A stretch of DNA of 51,109 bases from Aeromonas australiensis (GCF_000819725.1 NZ_CDDH01000071.1:1-51109); one strand, 5' to 3'. Positions 8,284-17,871 are shown, counted from the stretch's first letter. The notes: a model not told the origin generated them from the sequence alone. Numbers and translations are program-made.

Positions 8284-9483
8284 ATGAGCAAGTTGGTACT
8301 GATCCTTAACTGCGGTAGCTCTTCCCTGAAATTTGCCGTAATGGACGCCGAAACAGGCGAGGACATGCTGTCCGGCCTGGCCGAATGCTTCAATCTGGAT
8401 GATGCACGTATTAAATGGAAACTCCACGGGGTCAAAGGCGAAGCCATGCTGGGTGCGGGTGCCGCGCACCAGGAGGCCCTCGACCATATCGTGGGCCACA
8501 TCTTGGCGCAGGATCCGACCCTGGCCGAGCAACTGGTGGCTATCGGTCACCGCATCGTACACGGTGGCGAGCAGTTCTCCCGCTCTGTGCGCATCGATGA
8601 CGGCGTGATCGCCGGTATCGAGGCTGCTATCCCGTTCGCCCCGCTGCACAACCCGGCTCACCTCATCGGTATTCGTGCGGCGTTGAAAGTGTTTCCGCAA
8701 CTGGCTGACAAGAACGTGGCCGTGTTCGACACTGCATTCCACCAGACTCTGCCAGAAGAGGCTTACCTCTACGCGTTGCCCTACAAGCTTTACAGTGAGC
8801 ACGGTATCCGTCGTTACGGCGCCCACGGCACTTCTCACCGCTATATCGCAGAAGAAGCCGCCAAAGAGCTGGGCAAGCCGCTCAATGAACTGAACATCAT
8901 CAACTGCCACCTGGGTAACGGTGCTTCCGTTTGTGCCATCAAGAACGGCGAATCTGTTGATACCTCCATGGGTCTGACTCCGCTGGAAGGTCTGGCGATG
9001 GGTACCCGCTCCGGTGATATCGATCCGGCGGTGGTCTTCTTCATGCACGACCAGCTCGGTTACAGCGTGGAGCAGATCAACCACACCCTGACCCGTGAGT
9101 CCGGTCTGCTGGGGATGACTGAGGCGAGCAGCGACTGCCGCTACGTCACCACCAACTACGCCACCGATGCCGGTGCCAAGCGTGCGCTGGATGTCTTCAC
9201 CTACCGTGTCGCCAAGTATGTTGGCGCCTATGCCGCTGCGATGGATGGTCGTCTGGACGCCATTGTCTTCACCGGTGGTATCGGTGAGAACGCCGCCATG
9301 GTGCGCGAGATGGTGCTGGCACGTCTGGCCCTGTTCGGCTTCAAGGTGGACAAAGAGGCCAACAACGCCGCGGTACTGGGTGGCGAAGGTCGCATCACCA
9401 CTGCCGACAGCCGTTGTGCCATGGTGATCCCGACCAACGAAGAGCTGGTCATCGCTCGCGATGCCCTGAGCCTGGTCTGCTAA
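8284..9483 (+). CDS. ackA: Acetate kinase
   Basis: 399 residues, ATG after AGGAAGATG. It converts acetyl phosphate and ADP to acetate and ATP in the cytoplasm. Family hallmarks are all present: [12 protein letters not shown] at the N-terminus (phosphate/ATP site), [11 protein letters not shown], the catalytic region [46 protein letters not shown] and [14 protein letters not shown]. Length and motifs match E. coli AckA. In many relatives pta follows directly; here a terminator and a channel gene follow instead. The 217-nt upstream region contains the palindrome GGGCGCGCCC at 8178-8187 but no gene. Confidence 0.97.
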   Translation: MSKLVLILNCGSSSLKFAVMDAETGEDMLSGLAECFNLDDARIKWKLHGVKGEAMLGAGAAHQEALDHIVGHILAQDPTLAEQLVAIGHRIVHGGEQFSRSVRIDDGVIAGIEAAIPFAPLHNPAHLIGIRAALKVFPQLADKNVAVFDTAFHQTLPEEAYLYALPYKLYSEHGIRRYGAHGTSHRYIAEEAAKELGKPLNELNIINCHLGNGASVCAIKNGESVDTSMGLTPLEGLAMGTRSGDIDPAVVFFMHDQLGYSVEQINHTLTRESGLLGMTEASSDCRYVTTNYATDAGAKRALDVFTYRVAKYVGAYAAAMDGRLDAIVFTGGIGENAAMVREMVLARLALFGFKVDKEANNAAVLGGEGRITTADSRCAMVIPTNEELVIARDALSLVC

Positions 9484-9500
9484 GTCAGCCTTGCTTTGAA

Positions 9501-9528
9501 ACAACGCCCGGCCTGTGCCGGGCGTTGT
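9501..9528 (+). terminator. Strong hairpin after ackA, probable terminator
   Basis: AACGCCCGGC-CTGT-GCCGGGCGTT stem of ten base pairs, 18 nt after the stop codon. The following U-tract is weak (GTCGTTTC). Confidence 0.65.
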
Positions 9529-9626
9529 CGTTTCTGGCGCCTACCGATTTGACATGGGGGAGGGGAGCGGTACCCTGACCACCACTGTTTTTGCAGCCAG
9601 TGGGCTGCCCGGTTCGGGAGAGTGTA

Positions 9627-10868
9627 ATGAAAGAGGCATTTTTTAGCTGGTTGTCTGGCCTTGGTGTGGAGGTGACCAGCATGATGGCGCTGGTGATCGC
9701 GCTGAGCTTTATCGTCATCACCTCGCTGGTGCTGCACATGGTGTTGCATCGGGTGCTGCTGGTCAGGCTGGTGGGGATCCTCGGCAAGGCCAAGCAGGTG
9801 TGGCTGCCGCCTCAGTTGCAACAGCGTCTCTTCAACCGGCTCGCCTTTGTGCTGCAGGGGGCCGTGCTGCTCGGTCAGGCGGAGATCTGGCTGCCCCGTC
9901 AATCAGATAGCCTCAAGCTTATCGAGATGGTGGCCCAGCTCTGGATTTTGCTGTTCCTGCTGCTGGCCTTCTTCGCCCTGCTCGACTGCGTTTTATCGGT
10001 GAGCCGTTACACCCGCCTTGGTCGGGACCTGCCCCTGCGCGGCATCTTCCAGGGGGCCAAGCTGGTAGGCAGCATTCTGGTGGGCATCCTGATGATCGCC
10101 CTGCTGCTCGGCAAGTCACCGCTGTTCCTGTTCAGCGGTCTGGGTGCCATGACGGCGGTGCTGATGCTGGTGTTCAAGGACCCTATCCTCGGGCTGGTGG
10201 CGGGGATCCAGCTCTCCGCCAACCGGATGCTGAGTGTCGGTGACTGGTTGCAGATGGACAAGTACGGTGCCGATGGCGAGGTGACCGATATTGGCCTTAC
10301 CACGGTCAAGGTATCGAATTGGGACAAGACCATCACCACCATTCCCACCTATGCACTCATCTCCGACTCCTTCAAAAACTGGCAGGGGATGACCGAATCG
10401 GGTGGCCGCCGCATCAAACGCAGCATTAATATCGATATGACCAGTGTGCGTTTTCTGACTGCGGACGAGTTGTTGCAGCTCAAGCAGGCACAACTGCTGG
10501 CGCCTTATCTCACCCGCAAGGAGCAGGAGCTGAGCAGTTACAACCTGCAATTGAGCGATGCCTTGAGCTGCGCCATCAATGGTCGCCACCTCACCAACCT
10601 CGGCACCTTGCGTGCCTATCTGGATGCCTATTTGCGGGCCCATACCGGCATTCGCAAGGATATGACCCTGATGGTGCGTCAACTGGCCCCTTCGGATCAG
10701 GGATTGCCACTGGAAATTTACTGCTTCACCGCCACCACCGCCTGGGCCGAATACGAAGGGATCCAGGCCGATATTTTCGACCATATATGCGCTGTCATTG
10801 AGCAATTTCATCTGAGGTTGCATCAATCTCCCACCGGTTACGATATGCGAGCCTGGCAACGGGCATAA
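9627..10868 (+). CDS. ybdG: MscS-family mechanosensitive channel of the YbdG (MscM) type
   Basis: 413 residues from the ATG after GGGAG; an in-frame TTG 36 nt upstream is less likely. E. coli YbdG has about 415 residues. Several hydrophobic helices fill residues 1-160; the pore-lining helix and following beta domain read SGLGAMTAVLMLVFKDPILG and LVAGIQLSANRMLSVGDWLQ (about residues 170-210), and the C-terminal domain carries the YbdG-like DMTLMVRQLAPSDQGLPLEI and LRLHQSPTG. It protects the inner membrane in hypo-osmotic shock. It is a single gene between ackA and the L,D-transpeptidase gene. Confidence 0.9.
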   Translation: MKEAFFSWLSGLGVEVTSMMALVIALSFIVITSLVLHMVLHRVLLVRLVGILGKAKQVWLPPQLQQRLFNRLAFVLQGAVLLGQAEIWLPRQSDSLKLIEMVAQLWILLFLLLAFFALLDCVLSVSRYTRLGRDLPLRGIFQGAKLVGSILVGILMIALLLGKSPLFLFSGLGAMTAVLMLVFKDPILGLVAGIQLSANRMLSVGDWLQMDKYGADGEVTDIGLTTVKVSNWDKTITTIPTYALISDSFKNWQGMTESGGRRIKRSINIDMTSVRFLTADELLQLKQAQLLAPYLTRKEQELSSYNLQLSDALSCAINGRHLTNLGTLRAYLDAYLRAHTGIRKDMTLMVRQLAPSDQGLPLEIYCFTATTAWAEYEGIQADIFDHICAVIEQFHLRLHQSPTGYDMRAWQRA

Positions 10869-11053
10869 ACGGAGAGAACGAGCAGGTCGATGATGCGAAA
10901 AACCGTATATTAATCATCGACCTGTTGCTACTTGTCAGTTGAAATTTAGCCAGTAGAGGAGAAAAATGGCGGCTTTCTCTTCGCGCCCCTGATCCCAGCT
11001 TGATCAGCTGCCAGCCCAGAGAGATCACTTCAAGTCATCATCATGGGAAAGTT

Positions 11054-11980
11054 ATGAAGCTCCTTCGCAATTGTGTGGCAACCCTCTGCTACAGCCTGCT
11101 GCTGACCGCTGCGCCGGTTTTCGCGGTTGAATATGCTCTGCCTGCGGCCAACAGTCGTCTGGTAGGGGAAAATCTGGAATACGTGGTGCCGGCCGAAGAG
11201 AATGGTAGGCCGCTGGAGGCCATTGCGGCCAAATTCCAGCTAGGGCTGACCAACATGACCGAAGCCAACCCGGATGCGGATCCCCTGTTGGTCCAAACCG
11301 GAGACAAGCTGGTGATCCCCCAGCAACTTATCCTGCCGGATGCACCCCGTGAAGGGATCGTGTTGAACGTGGCCGAGATGCGCCTCTACTACTACCCCAA
11401 GGGTAAAAAAGTGGTGGAAGTGCTGCCCATCGGCATCGGCCAGCTCGGCACCGACACCCCGGAAAACTGGGTCACCAGCGTGCAGCGCAAGAAGGCGGGC
11501 CCGACCTGGACCCCGACCGCCAAAATGCATGCCGAATACGCTGCCCGTGGCCAGAGTTTGCCAGCGGTATGGCCAGCCGGTCCGGATAATCCGATGGGCC
11601 TCTATGCCCTCTATATCGGCAAGATGTACGCCATCCACGGCACCAATGCCAACTTCGGCATTGGCCTGCGGGTGAGCCACGGTTGCGTGCGTCTGCGCAA
11701 CGACGACATCGCCTACCTGTTCAAACAGGTGCCGGTCGGTACTCGCGTCCAGTTCGTCAACCAGCCGATCAAGGCTGCGGTGGAGCCCGATGGCGTGCGC
11801 TATCTGGAAGTGCACCAGCCGCTGTCGCGCAGCGAGGCCGAGTTTAACTCCAGCTTGCCGGCGCCGCTGCCGATGCCCCCGGCGGTGACCCGCTTCATTG
11901 CCCACGCCGACAGCGACTCCCAGCTGGTGAAGCAGGCGCTGGAGCTGCGCAACGGCATGCCGATGGCGATCAATCGTTAA
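11054..11980 (+). CDS. Periplasmic L,D-transpeptidase (ErfK/YbiS/YcfS/YnhG family)
   Basis: 308 residues from the ATG after GGGAAAG. Residues 1-24 are a Sec signal peptide with cleavage after PVFA. A LysM-like segment follows (about residues 40-90, [12 protein letters not shown] to [11 protein letters not shown]), then the YkuD catalytic domain (about residues 97-235) with the signature [11 protein letters not shown] and [11 protein letters not shown], the Cys being the nucleophile. In E. coli this family attaches Braun lipoprotein to peptidoglycan or forms 3-3 cross-links; which of these applies here cannot be decided. A strong hairpin follows. Confidence 0.9.
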   Translation: MKLLRNCVATLCYSLLLTAAPVFAVEYALPAANSRLVGENLEYVVPAEENGRPLEAIAAKFQLGLTNMTEANPDADPLLVQTGDKLVIPQQLILPDAPREGIVLNVAEMRLYYYPKGKKVVEVLPIGIGQLGTDTPENWVTSVQRKKAGPTWTPTAKMHAEYAARGQSLPAVWPAGPDNPMGLYALYIGKMYAIHGTNANFGIGLRVSHGCVRLRNDDIAYLFKQVPVGTRVQFVNQPIKAAVEPDGVRYLEVHQPLSRSEAEFNSSLPAPLPMPPAVTRFIAHADSDSQLVKQALELRNGMPMAINR

Positions 11981-12000
11981 GAGCCGCGTTTCATCATGAA

Positions 12001-12030
12001 AAAGGGCGAACAGCATGCTGTTCGCCCTTT
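12001..12030. terminator. Bidirectional-looking intrinsic terminator
   Basis: AAAGGGCGAACA-GCATGC-TGTTCGCCCTTT is a 12-bp perfect stem 20 nt after the transpeptidase stop, with A-run and T-run on the two flanks. It could also stop transcription coming from yfbU on the minus strand. Confidence 0.8.
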
Positions 12031-12295
12031 GTATTTCTGTGTGTGTCGTAACGACCATCGCTCACTGCGTTGGAATGAAGTCAAAGGAGATAGGCTTGTC
12101 GATGTTGCAAGGAAGGGCCTTTGGGAACGCGCTCATCGAGCGTGATTATCTCGCTTTCACCCTGCCTGGTTGCGCGTTATCCAGGCAGGGCGCACTCCAT
12201 TGCCTGGCCATGCAACAACCAAATCAAACCTCGGGAGCGGCGTCCAGAGGTTTGGTGGCAGTCTGACAGCGGCAGTGGTGTGGTCGGTGTGAGGA
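12031..12295. other. Non-coding stretch with two inverted repeats
   Basis: No convincing gene on either strand. It contains a perfect 10-bp inverted repeat, CCCTGCCTGG at 12160-12169 and CCAGGCAGGG at 12181-12190, and a looser one, AAACCTC/GAGGTTT, around 12227-12254. Neither is followed by a U-tract. They lie in the convergent gap between the transpeptidase gene and yfbU and may belong to the 3' end of the yfbU transcript. Confidence 0.5.
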
Positions 12296-12796
12296 TCAGG
12301 CCGCCAGTACCTTGCGGATCTCCTGGATGGAGAGCTTGTATTGACGTGGACACTGACGCCAGACGGTCAGCATGCGCTGGTACTTGTCGCGCATGGCGAT
12401 GTCGCTGGAGAGCTCGTCACACGGGCATTTGAGCTCGGGGAAGCGCTTGTCCACCTCCAGCAGGAAGCAGACGTAGTCGGCCAGCTCCCGCTCCTGACTG
12501 CGGCTGTAGCCGTTGAACTCCAGCCGACTGGCATTGATATCGCTCTGATCGGCTGCGTCCAGGTTGCCCCAAGAGATAGCCAGCGCATGGTGCAGCTCCA
12601 GTGTGTCGATCACCTCCTGGCAGGTTGCCAGATCCAGATGGCCGAAGCTCTTTTCGAGTTCGAGGATCTGCAGGCAGTAACCGCGCTCGATAATGGTGCT
12701 CGCCCGCTGGTAAAACGCTGCCTGATCCGGATTGAGTTTGGCCAGGATCTCGTACTGGTTACTCAGGATCAAACGCTCGGTGTTGCTCATGTTCAT
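12296..12796 (-). CDS. yfbU: YfbU family protein
   Basis: 166 residues against about 164 in E. coli, with the same N-terminal pattern (MNMSNTERLILSNQYEIL against MEMTNAQRLILSNQY), which supports this start. Other shared blocks are TIIERGYCLQILELEKSFG, HALAISWGNL and KYQRMLTVWRQCPRQYKLS near the C-terminus. It is a cytoplasmic helical protein of unclear molecular role. In E. coli yfbU lies beside ackA; here both genes are in the same neighbourhood but separated by the channel and transpeptidase genes. Confidence 0.92.
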   Translation of the reverse strand: MNMSNTERLILSNQYEILAKLNPDQAAFYQRASTIIERGYCLQILELEKSFGHLDLATCQEVIDTLELHHALAISWGNLDAADQSDINASRLEFNGYSRSQERELADYVCFLLEVDKRFPELKCPCDELSSDIAMRDKYQRMLTVWRQCPRQYKLSIQEIRKVLAA

Positions 12797-12937
12797 GGGA
12801 TATCTCGCTGGAAGATGATTCTGGGGTCACGTTAACCCATATATAAAATGAATTTTTTGATCTGGGCGGGGGAGTTGGTGAGAAAAAGCGGTTGGCAAGG
12901 GGCGGCTAACCTGACCTTTTTTGATGTGGCTATCCCG

Positions 12938-13645
12938 TTATGAGATATGGGTGCGTCCCAGGTAGCGCAGCAAGCCGGGATGATCGCCGTGTTGCAGGAT
13001 GTCGGGTTTACCTTGCAGGGCGATCCGCCCCTCGTCGACGAACAGCACCTGATCGGCAATCAGCTGGGCATCTTCCGGGTTATGGGAAACCATCAACACA
13101 GTGATGGCCTGTTCGCAGGCGAGGCGCGCCACTTCGGCCAGCATCTCCCGGCGCAGGGCGGGATCGAGGGCCGAGAAGGGCTCATCCAGCAGCAGCAGCG
13201 GTTTGCCCCGCACCAGCGCCCGGGCCAGCCCGACCCGCTGTTGCTGGCCGCCGGAGAGCTGTTCAGGCAGGCGGTTTAGCATCTCGCCAAGACCAACCCG
13301 CCCGGCAGCATCGATCACCTGTGCCCGCTGGGCGGCGCTCAGGCGCAGACCCGGGTGCAAGCCGATGGCGATGTTGTCGAACACCGACAGGTGCAGGAAG
13401 AGGTTGTGATCCTGAAACAGGGTGGTGACTGGTCGCTCGGCCGGGCCTAGCGGCAGCAGATCTTCGCCATCGAAGCTGAGGCTGCCTGACTCCACCGGCA
13501 CGAAACCGGCGATCATCCCGAGCAGGGTCGATTTGCCCGCGCCGCTTGGGCCAATCAGCGCGGTGATCTCGCCCTTGGTCAGGGTCGCGCTGAAGCTGAC
13601 GCGCCAGTCGGGGTAGCTGGTCACCAGCGTATCAATGTTCAGCAT
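12938..13645 (-). CDS. thiQ: Thiamine/TPP ABC transporter ATP-binding protein
   Basis: 235 residues, ATG after GAGGAAAAC. ABC ATPase motifs are in order: Walker A GPSGAGKST (about residues 33-41), Q-loop TLFQDHNLF, signature LSGGQQQRVGLARAL, Walker B LLLLDEPFSALD and the H-loop VLMVSHNPEDA. It powers thiamine uptake with ThiP and the binding protein ThiB. It is the last gene of the thiBPQ set, 72 nt after thiP, under the TPP riboswitch that precedes thiB. Confidence 0.93.
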   Translation of the reverse strand: MLNIDTLVTSYPDWRVSFSATLTKGEITALIGPSGAGKSTLLGMIAGFVPVESGSLSFDGEDLLPLGPAERPVTTLFQDHNLFLHLSVFDNIAIGLHPGLRLSAAQRAQVIDAAGRVGLGEMLNRLPEQLSGGQQQRVGLARALVRGKPLLLLDEPFSALDPALRREMLAEVARLACEQAITVLMVSHNPEDAQLIADQVLFVDEGRIALQGKPDILQHGDHPGLLRYLGRTHIS

Positions 13646-13717
13646 GTTTTCCTCCTCAACGGATCTCTTTGACCAGCCACAGAAACGCTAGCGCAGGGCC
13701 ATAAGGTTTTTTGTAGG

Positions 13718-15340
13718 TTAATGATGCTCGCCATGTTTTCCGCCGAGCCCCCGCTCCACCAGCCAGAACAGGGAGAAACAGAGGGTAAGCAGCAGCAGGG
13801 CGGTAGCGGCCGCATCGGTCAGCCGATAGCTACCGAGCTGTTGATAGAGCAGCCAGGGCAGGGTAGTGAGCTGCTGGCTGCCAAACATGGCGATGGCGCC
13901 GAGATCCCCTAGCGAGAGGATCATCGACAGCGCCATTGCCAGTGCCAGCGGGCGACGTAGCAGTGGCCACTCCACCAGCCGCAGGCGATGCAGGCCGCGT
14001 ACCCCCAGACTGTCTGCCAGCCGATCGTATTGGCGTACCACCAGCTGCATGGGGGCAGAGAGGGTGCGCAGCACATAGGGCAGCGCCATCAGGGCATTGA
14101 CCAGCACCACCAGCCAGGGGCCGAGGGCAAAGACATCGGCGAACGGCATAAACAGGATAAAGAGACCGGTAGAGAGCACCACCGCCGGGATCATCAGGAT
14201 CACCGAACCGCTGGCCTCCCACAGGGCCGCAGCCCGCCGCTGGCGGGTGCGCACCTTGAGATGGCGGCTGGTGAGCAACAGACCGCTGCCGAGCAGGGTT
14301 GCCAGGGTGCCTGCCGCCAGTGCAATCAGCAGCGACTGGCCGCTCGCCTGCCACAGCTTGCTGGCAGTGAGCGCAGTCAGCAGACCGGGGTGAAGACCGG
14401 CCACCACGATGGCCAGCAGTGGTGGCAGAAAAATGGCGAGCCCGATAGCGAGCGAAAGCAGGTCCACCACGGCCGTGCCAGGCTGATGGCGGTCTGGCCG
14501 CAGGCAGGGAAGGCGGCGAGTTATCCGACTGGCCGGGCTGCTCTGCAGCTTGTGCTGCAAGATGAGCAGGGCGGCGGTCAGGATCAGCTGCACCAGCGCC
14601 AGTCCGCCCGCGGTGGCGAGATCGAAGTCAAAGCGCAGCGCCTGATAGACGGCCACCTCCAGCGTGGTGGATTTCGGCCCGCCCCCAAGCGCCAGCACTG
14701 TGGTGAAGCTGGTGAAACAGAGCATAAAGATGAGGTTGGCCAGCCCCGGTAATATGCCACGAATAAGCGGCCACTCCAGCAGCCGGAAGATGTGGGATGA
14801 GCGCATACCGAGCTGGCTGGCGAGGCGCCAGCTCGATTCGGGAATGCTCTCCATGCTCTGCAACATCAGGCGTGCCGCCAGTGGCATATTGAAGAAGACG
14901 TGTGCCAGCAGGATGCCGAACAGGCCGTAGAGATAATTGCCGGGATCCAGCCCCAGTGAGCGCAACAGTTGCGGTAGCCACCCTTGCTTACCGTGTACCG
15001 CTACTATGCCGAAGATGGCGATGATGACCGGCAGCACCAGCGAGAGACCAAACAACTTGATCAGCAGAGTGCGACCAATAAAGCGGCGCCGCGCCAGCGC
15101 GCGGGCCACCGGAATGGCCAGCCCGAGACTGAACAGGGTGGAGAGCAGCGCCTGCCAGAGGCTGAACCCCAGCACATGACGCAGATAAGGGTCTGCGAGC
15201 AGGGTGCGGGGTGCCAGCGAACCGGCTTGCCACAACAGGGCCGCGAGCGGCCCGAGGGATAACAGCAGGATCAACAGGGTGGCGGCACTGCCCGGCAGCC
15301 ACCAGAGGGGACGAGCCTGTGGTTTCAGATAACGGCTCAC
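13718..15340 (-). CDS. thiP: Thiamine/TPP ABC transporter permease
   Basis: 540 residues if started at the GTG that overlaps the thiB stop by four nt (GTGA); an in-frame start at 15373 would overlap thiB by 37 nt and adds a non-hydrophobic stretch. It has about 12 membrane helices in two permease halves, each with an EAA-type loop (ESSWRLASQLGMRSSHIFRL near residue 190 and DRLADSLGVRGLHRLRLVEW near residue 445), as expected of the fused two-domain ThiP. It forms the inner membrane channel for thiamine, TPP or TMP. Confidence 0.92.
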   Translation of the reverse strand: MSRYLKPQARPLWWLPGSAATLLILLLSLGPLAALLWQAGSLAPRTLLADPYLRHVLGFSLWQALLSTLFSLGLAIPVARALARRRFIGRTLLIKLFGLSLVLPVIIAIFGIVAVHGKQGWLPQLLRSLGLDPGNYLYGLFGILLAHVFFNMPLAARLMLQSMESIPESSWRLASQLGMRSSHIFRLLEWPLIRGILPGLANLIFMLCFTSFTTVLALGGGPKSTTLEVAVYQALRFDFDLATAGGLALVQLILTAALLILQHKLQSSPASRITRRLPCLRPDRHQPGTAVVDLLSLAIGLAIFLPPLLAIVVAGLHPGLLTALTASKLWQASGQSLLIALAAGTLATLLGSGLLLTSRHLKVRTRQRRAAALWEASGSVILMIPAVVLSTGLFILFMPFADVFALGPWLVVLVNALMALPYVLRTLSAPMQLVVRQYDRLADSLGVRGLHRLRLVEWPLLRRPLALAMALSMILSLGDLGAIAMFGSQQLTTLPWLLYQQLGSYRLTDAAATALLLLTLCFSLFWLVERGLGGKHGEHH

Positions 15341-16317
15341 TGGGTGACGGCTTGCAGCCACTCGCGGATCCACCCTTTGCGATTGGCGGCCACCTCATCG
15401 CTGCTGAAGGCGAGCGGCTTGGCTACGGTGATCATCTGCTCGAAGCCCTTGGGCAGCGGCGTGTCGATAACCGGATACATCCAGTTGCCGGTCGGGATTT
15501 CCTGCTGGAAGGCGGGACTCACCATAAATTGCAGGAACTGGTCAGCCAGCTTCTCCTGTTTGGCGCTCTTCAGCTTGGCGGCCACCTCTACCTGACGGTA
15601 GTGACCCTCCTCAAACGCCGCAGCCTGATACTGGGGCTTGTTCTCGGCAATCAGGTGGTAAGCGGGAGAGGTGGTATAGGATAGCACCATATCCGCCTCG
15701 CCATCGAGGAACATGCCATACGCTTCGGACCACCCCTTGGTGACCGTGACCGTCTTTTTGGCAAGCGTGGCCCAGGCGGCGGGCGCCTTGTCGCCGTATA
15801 CCGACTTCATCCACAGCATCAGCCCCTGTCCGGGAGTGGAGGTGCGGGGATCCTGATAGATCACCTTGAGATCGGGCCGCTCAACCAGCTCTTTCAGGCT
15901 CTTGGGCGGCTGCTTGAGTTTGTCTTTGTCATAGACAAAGGCGAAGTAGCCGTAGTCATAGGGGACGAAGGTGTCATCCTGCCAGCCACCCGGCACCTTG
16001 ATGCCATCCAGCTTGGCGGGATGGGGGGCGAACAGGCCGCTCTGCTTGGCTTCACTGATGAGGGCATCATCGAGCCCCAGCACCAGATCGGCCTTGCTGT
16101 GCTTGCCCTCCAGTCGCAGCCGGTTGAGGATGGCAACCCCATCCTCAAGGGCCACCAGATTGAGAGTGCAACCACACTCTTTCTCGAAGGCCTGTTTGAT
16201 CTTGGGTCCCGGCCCCCACTCGGCAGTGAAGGAGCTGTAGGTGTAAACGGTGAGGGTGTCGGCGGCGAAGGCTTGAGCCGAGAGCAGGCTGGTGGTGACC
16301 AGCAGCAGGGTCTTCAT
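15337..16317 (-). CDS. thiB: Thiamine/TPP-binding periplasmic protein
   Basis: 326 residues from the ATG after AGGGAG; a GTG nine nt upstream is possible. It has a signal peptide with cleavage after SAQAFA, then DTLTVYTYSSFTAEWGPGP, the typical ThiB opening. Further ThiB-like blocks are CGCTLNLVALEDGVAILNRL, VLGLDDALISEAKQSGLF, VPYDYGYFAFVYDK and DMVLSYTTSPAYHL. It captures thiamine and its phosphates and delivers them to ThiPQ. It is the first gene of the operon, 75 nt behind a TPP riboswitch. Confidence 0.94.
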   Translation of the reverse strand: MKTLLLVTTSLLSAQAFAADTLTVYTYSSFTAEWGPGPKIKQAFEKECGCTLNLVALEDGVAILNRLRLEGKHSKADLVLGLDDALISEAKQSGLFAPHPAKLDGIKVPGGWQDDTFVPYDYGYFAFVYDKDKLKQPPKSLKELVERPDLKVIYQDPRTSTPGQGLMLWMKSVYGDKAPAAWATLAKKTVTVTKGWSEAYGMFLDGEADMVLSYTTSPAYHLIAENKPQYQAAAFEEGHYRQVEVAAKLKSAKQEKLADQFLQFMVSPAFQQEIPTGNWMYPVIDTPLPKGFEQMITVAKPLAFSSDEVAANRKGWIREWLQAVTQ

Positions 16318-16392
16318 GGATGGCACTCCCTATTATTTGTTCATAATGAGGTGCCAGCGGATGGAGGCGCAAAAAATGAGCGCCATGCCTCA

Positions 16393-16463
16393 AATTCCTC
16401 CGCCAGCATTATCTGGATCAGGTTCACGGGTATAATCTCAGCGCTAAACCGCACCCCGTTTGA
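16393..16463 (-). promoter_or_regulatory. TPP riboswitch (THI element) in the thiBPQ leader
   Basis: On the minus strand the conserved THI-box parts occur in order: GGGGTGC, then GCGCTGAGA, ATACCCGTGAACCTGATC and CAGATAATGCTGGCGGAGG. The CUGAGA bulge and the ACCTGATC...GATAATGC core are diagnostic. It lies between the thi promoter region and thiB and represses transport when TPP is abundant. Confidence 0.95.
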
Positions 16464-16557
16464 GAAACGAACCGCATTGTATTAACGTTCTTTTGGGTAG
16501 ACCAGCACAATTGTGCAATACCCACGAGATGACGCTCACCCAATAGAGGATGTTCGC

Positions 16558-16848
16558 GTGCTTACCAATACTAAGGAAAGGCGTGCCTTTGCACGCATGG
16601 TCATCAATGCGCCGGTCACTGTCTATCAGCAGCAACTGGTGCTGGAGGGGATCTGCCGGGATCTCAGTGCCAACGGCATGGGGATTGCTGTCACTGAACA
16701 CCAGCTCGACATCAATCAGCCCATCCGGGTCAGCCTTGCCACCCATAACAACCTGCTCCCCCCCTTCGAAGCACAGGCTCGTATTATCCGGGTGCTGGAG
16801 GAGGAGGAAGGGTTACTGCTGGCGGTAGAATTTTTGCCTCAGGGTTAG
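16558..16848 (+). CDS. Small PilZ-domain protein (cyclic-di-GMP binding)
   Basis: 96 residues from the GTG after AGAGGA; an upstream in-frame GTG at 16513 would add 15 residues without a good ribosome site. The PilZ signature is complete: RRAFAR (RxxxR, near residue 8) and DLSANGMGI (D/N-x-S-x-x-G, near residue 40), then a beta barrel to VEFLPQG. Stand-alone PilZ proteins act as c-di-GMP receptors that touch motility, pilus or polysaccharide machinery. It is divergent from thiBPQ; the gap holds the palindrome GCACAATTGTGC at 16505-16516. The partner is unknown. Confidence 0.85.
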   Translation: MLTNTKERRAFARMVINAPVTVYQQQLVLEGICRDLSANGMGIAVTEHQLDINQPIRVSLATHNNLLPPFEAQARIIRVLEEEEGLLLAVEFLPQG

Positions 16849-16880
16849 TCCTTGCTCTCCCATCGGTAGAGGGGAGGGGA

Positions 16881-17810
16881 TTAGCCTTTATTCTGAACCG
16901 GTTGCACACTCAACTGCTTGCTATCGACCAGCGTTTTGCTGGTCGATGCTATTTGGCCCGCAGGCAAGGTGGCGGGGCCAGTGGGTTCGAGCAGCAGGTA
17001 GTTCTGCCCCTGCCAGTTGAGGGTCGCATCCCCCGGCTTGGCGGGCAGGTCAACGGCCAGCAGGGCATGGCCGGGGACGAACACCATGGCCTGTTTCAGC
17101 TCGGGAAAGAGCTGGGCCAGCATGGCGGCCATCAGGGTTACCTTGCTGTCGCAGTCCCCCCGGTTCTGCTCCAGCACCTGACGGGGCGGGAGGAAGCCCT
17201 TGCCCTGTCTTCCATTCAGGCTGTCGAGCTGCTGGTAGGGGATGCTCTGGATAAAGGTAAGCATATGGGCCACGGTCTTCTGGCGCGCTTCCGTTTCGGT
17301 GCTGCCCTGCTGCTTGAGCTGTTCGGCCAGCGGAGCGAGTGTGGCACGGCTCTCAAGGGCGATACGCACATGGTCCTGCTTCACCGCCAGCTGCCCGTCA
17401 GGGGTGTTGAAGTACTGGAAGTAGTGTTTGGTCAGCCACGCCAGCTCCTCTTTGCTCCGTTGTGACTGCAGGAAGACCATCGCTTCGCGTGCCTTGTCCT
17501 GATTGCGGCTTTTCAGATGCAGCTCCAGCGAGGGGCGGGCGAGAGTGAACTGCACCTCGGGGTAGTTCTGGCGCACCTCCCGCAGCAACACCTGCAATAC
17601 CTCCTCCTGCATTCTCGCAGGGCGATAGGCGATAAGGGGCGGCAGCTTGCTCTGTTCGAGCCGGTAGGTGAGCTGTTGGGATTTGCCTTCGCTATCCTGC
17701 CAGCCGACGCTGATCTGGCCGAGGCTGTTGTTGAAACTGGTTTGGCTGGCCCCCGCAGGCAGGGCAAGCAGCAGGGCACAGAGCAGAGGGATTGCCGTCG
17801 GTCTCTTCAT
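16881..17810 (-). CDS. Secreted transglutaminase-like protein
   Basis: 309 residues, ATG after AGGAAAGG (an ATG directly before it is equally possible). It has a signal peptide with cleavage near PAGA. The N-terminal half is predicted alpha/beta with no match I know. The C-terminal half contains a transglutaminase-type triad: Cys in LEQNRGDCDSKVTLMAAML (about residue 235), His in VPGHALLAVD and the acidic residue in LLEPTGP. Such periplasmic proteins act as peptidases, transferases or inactive scaffolds; the function here is not known. It lies between the leu operon terminator and the PilZ gene. Confidence 0.75.
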   Translation of the reverse strand: MKRPTAIPLLCALLLALPAGASQTSFNNSLGQISVGWQDSEGKSQQLTYRLEQSKLPPLIAYRPARMQEEVLQVLLREVRQNYPEVQFTLARPSLELHLKSRNQDKAREAMVFLQSQRSKEELAWLTKHYFQYFNTPDGQLAVKQDHVRIALESRATLAPLAEQLKQQGSTETEARQKTVAHMLTFIQSIPYQQLDSLNGRQGKGFLPPRQVLEQNRGDCDSKVTLMAAMLAQLFPELKQAMVFVPGHALLAVDLPAKPGDATLNWQGQNYLLLEPTGPATLPAGQIASTSKTLVDSKQLSVQPVQNKG

Positions 17811-17871
17811 CATCCTTTCCTGTGGCAGGAGCCAGTTCCGGTGGCCCAAAGTGGGAAGCGTCGCGGACAGT

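Noticed and set aside
8104..9504. Long open frame on the minus strand opposite ackA
   Set aside because: Shadow of ackA in a high-GC genome; no ribosome site and no domain.
12015..12266. Frame of 83 codons after the L,D-transpeptidase gene
   Set aside because: Begins within the terminator hairpin, crosses the inverted repeats and has no recognisable product.
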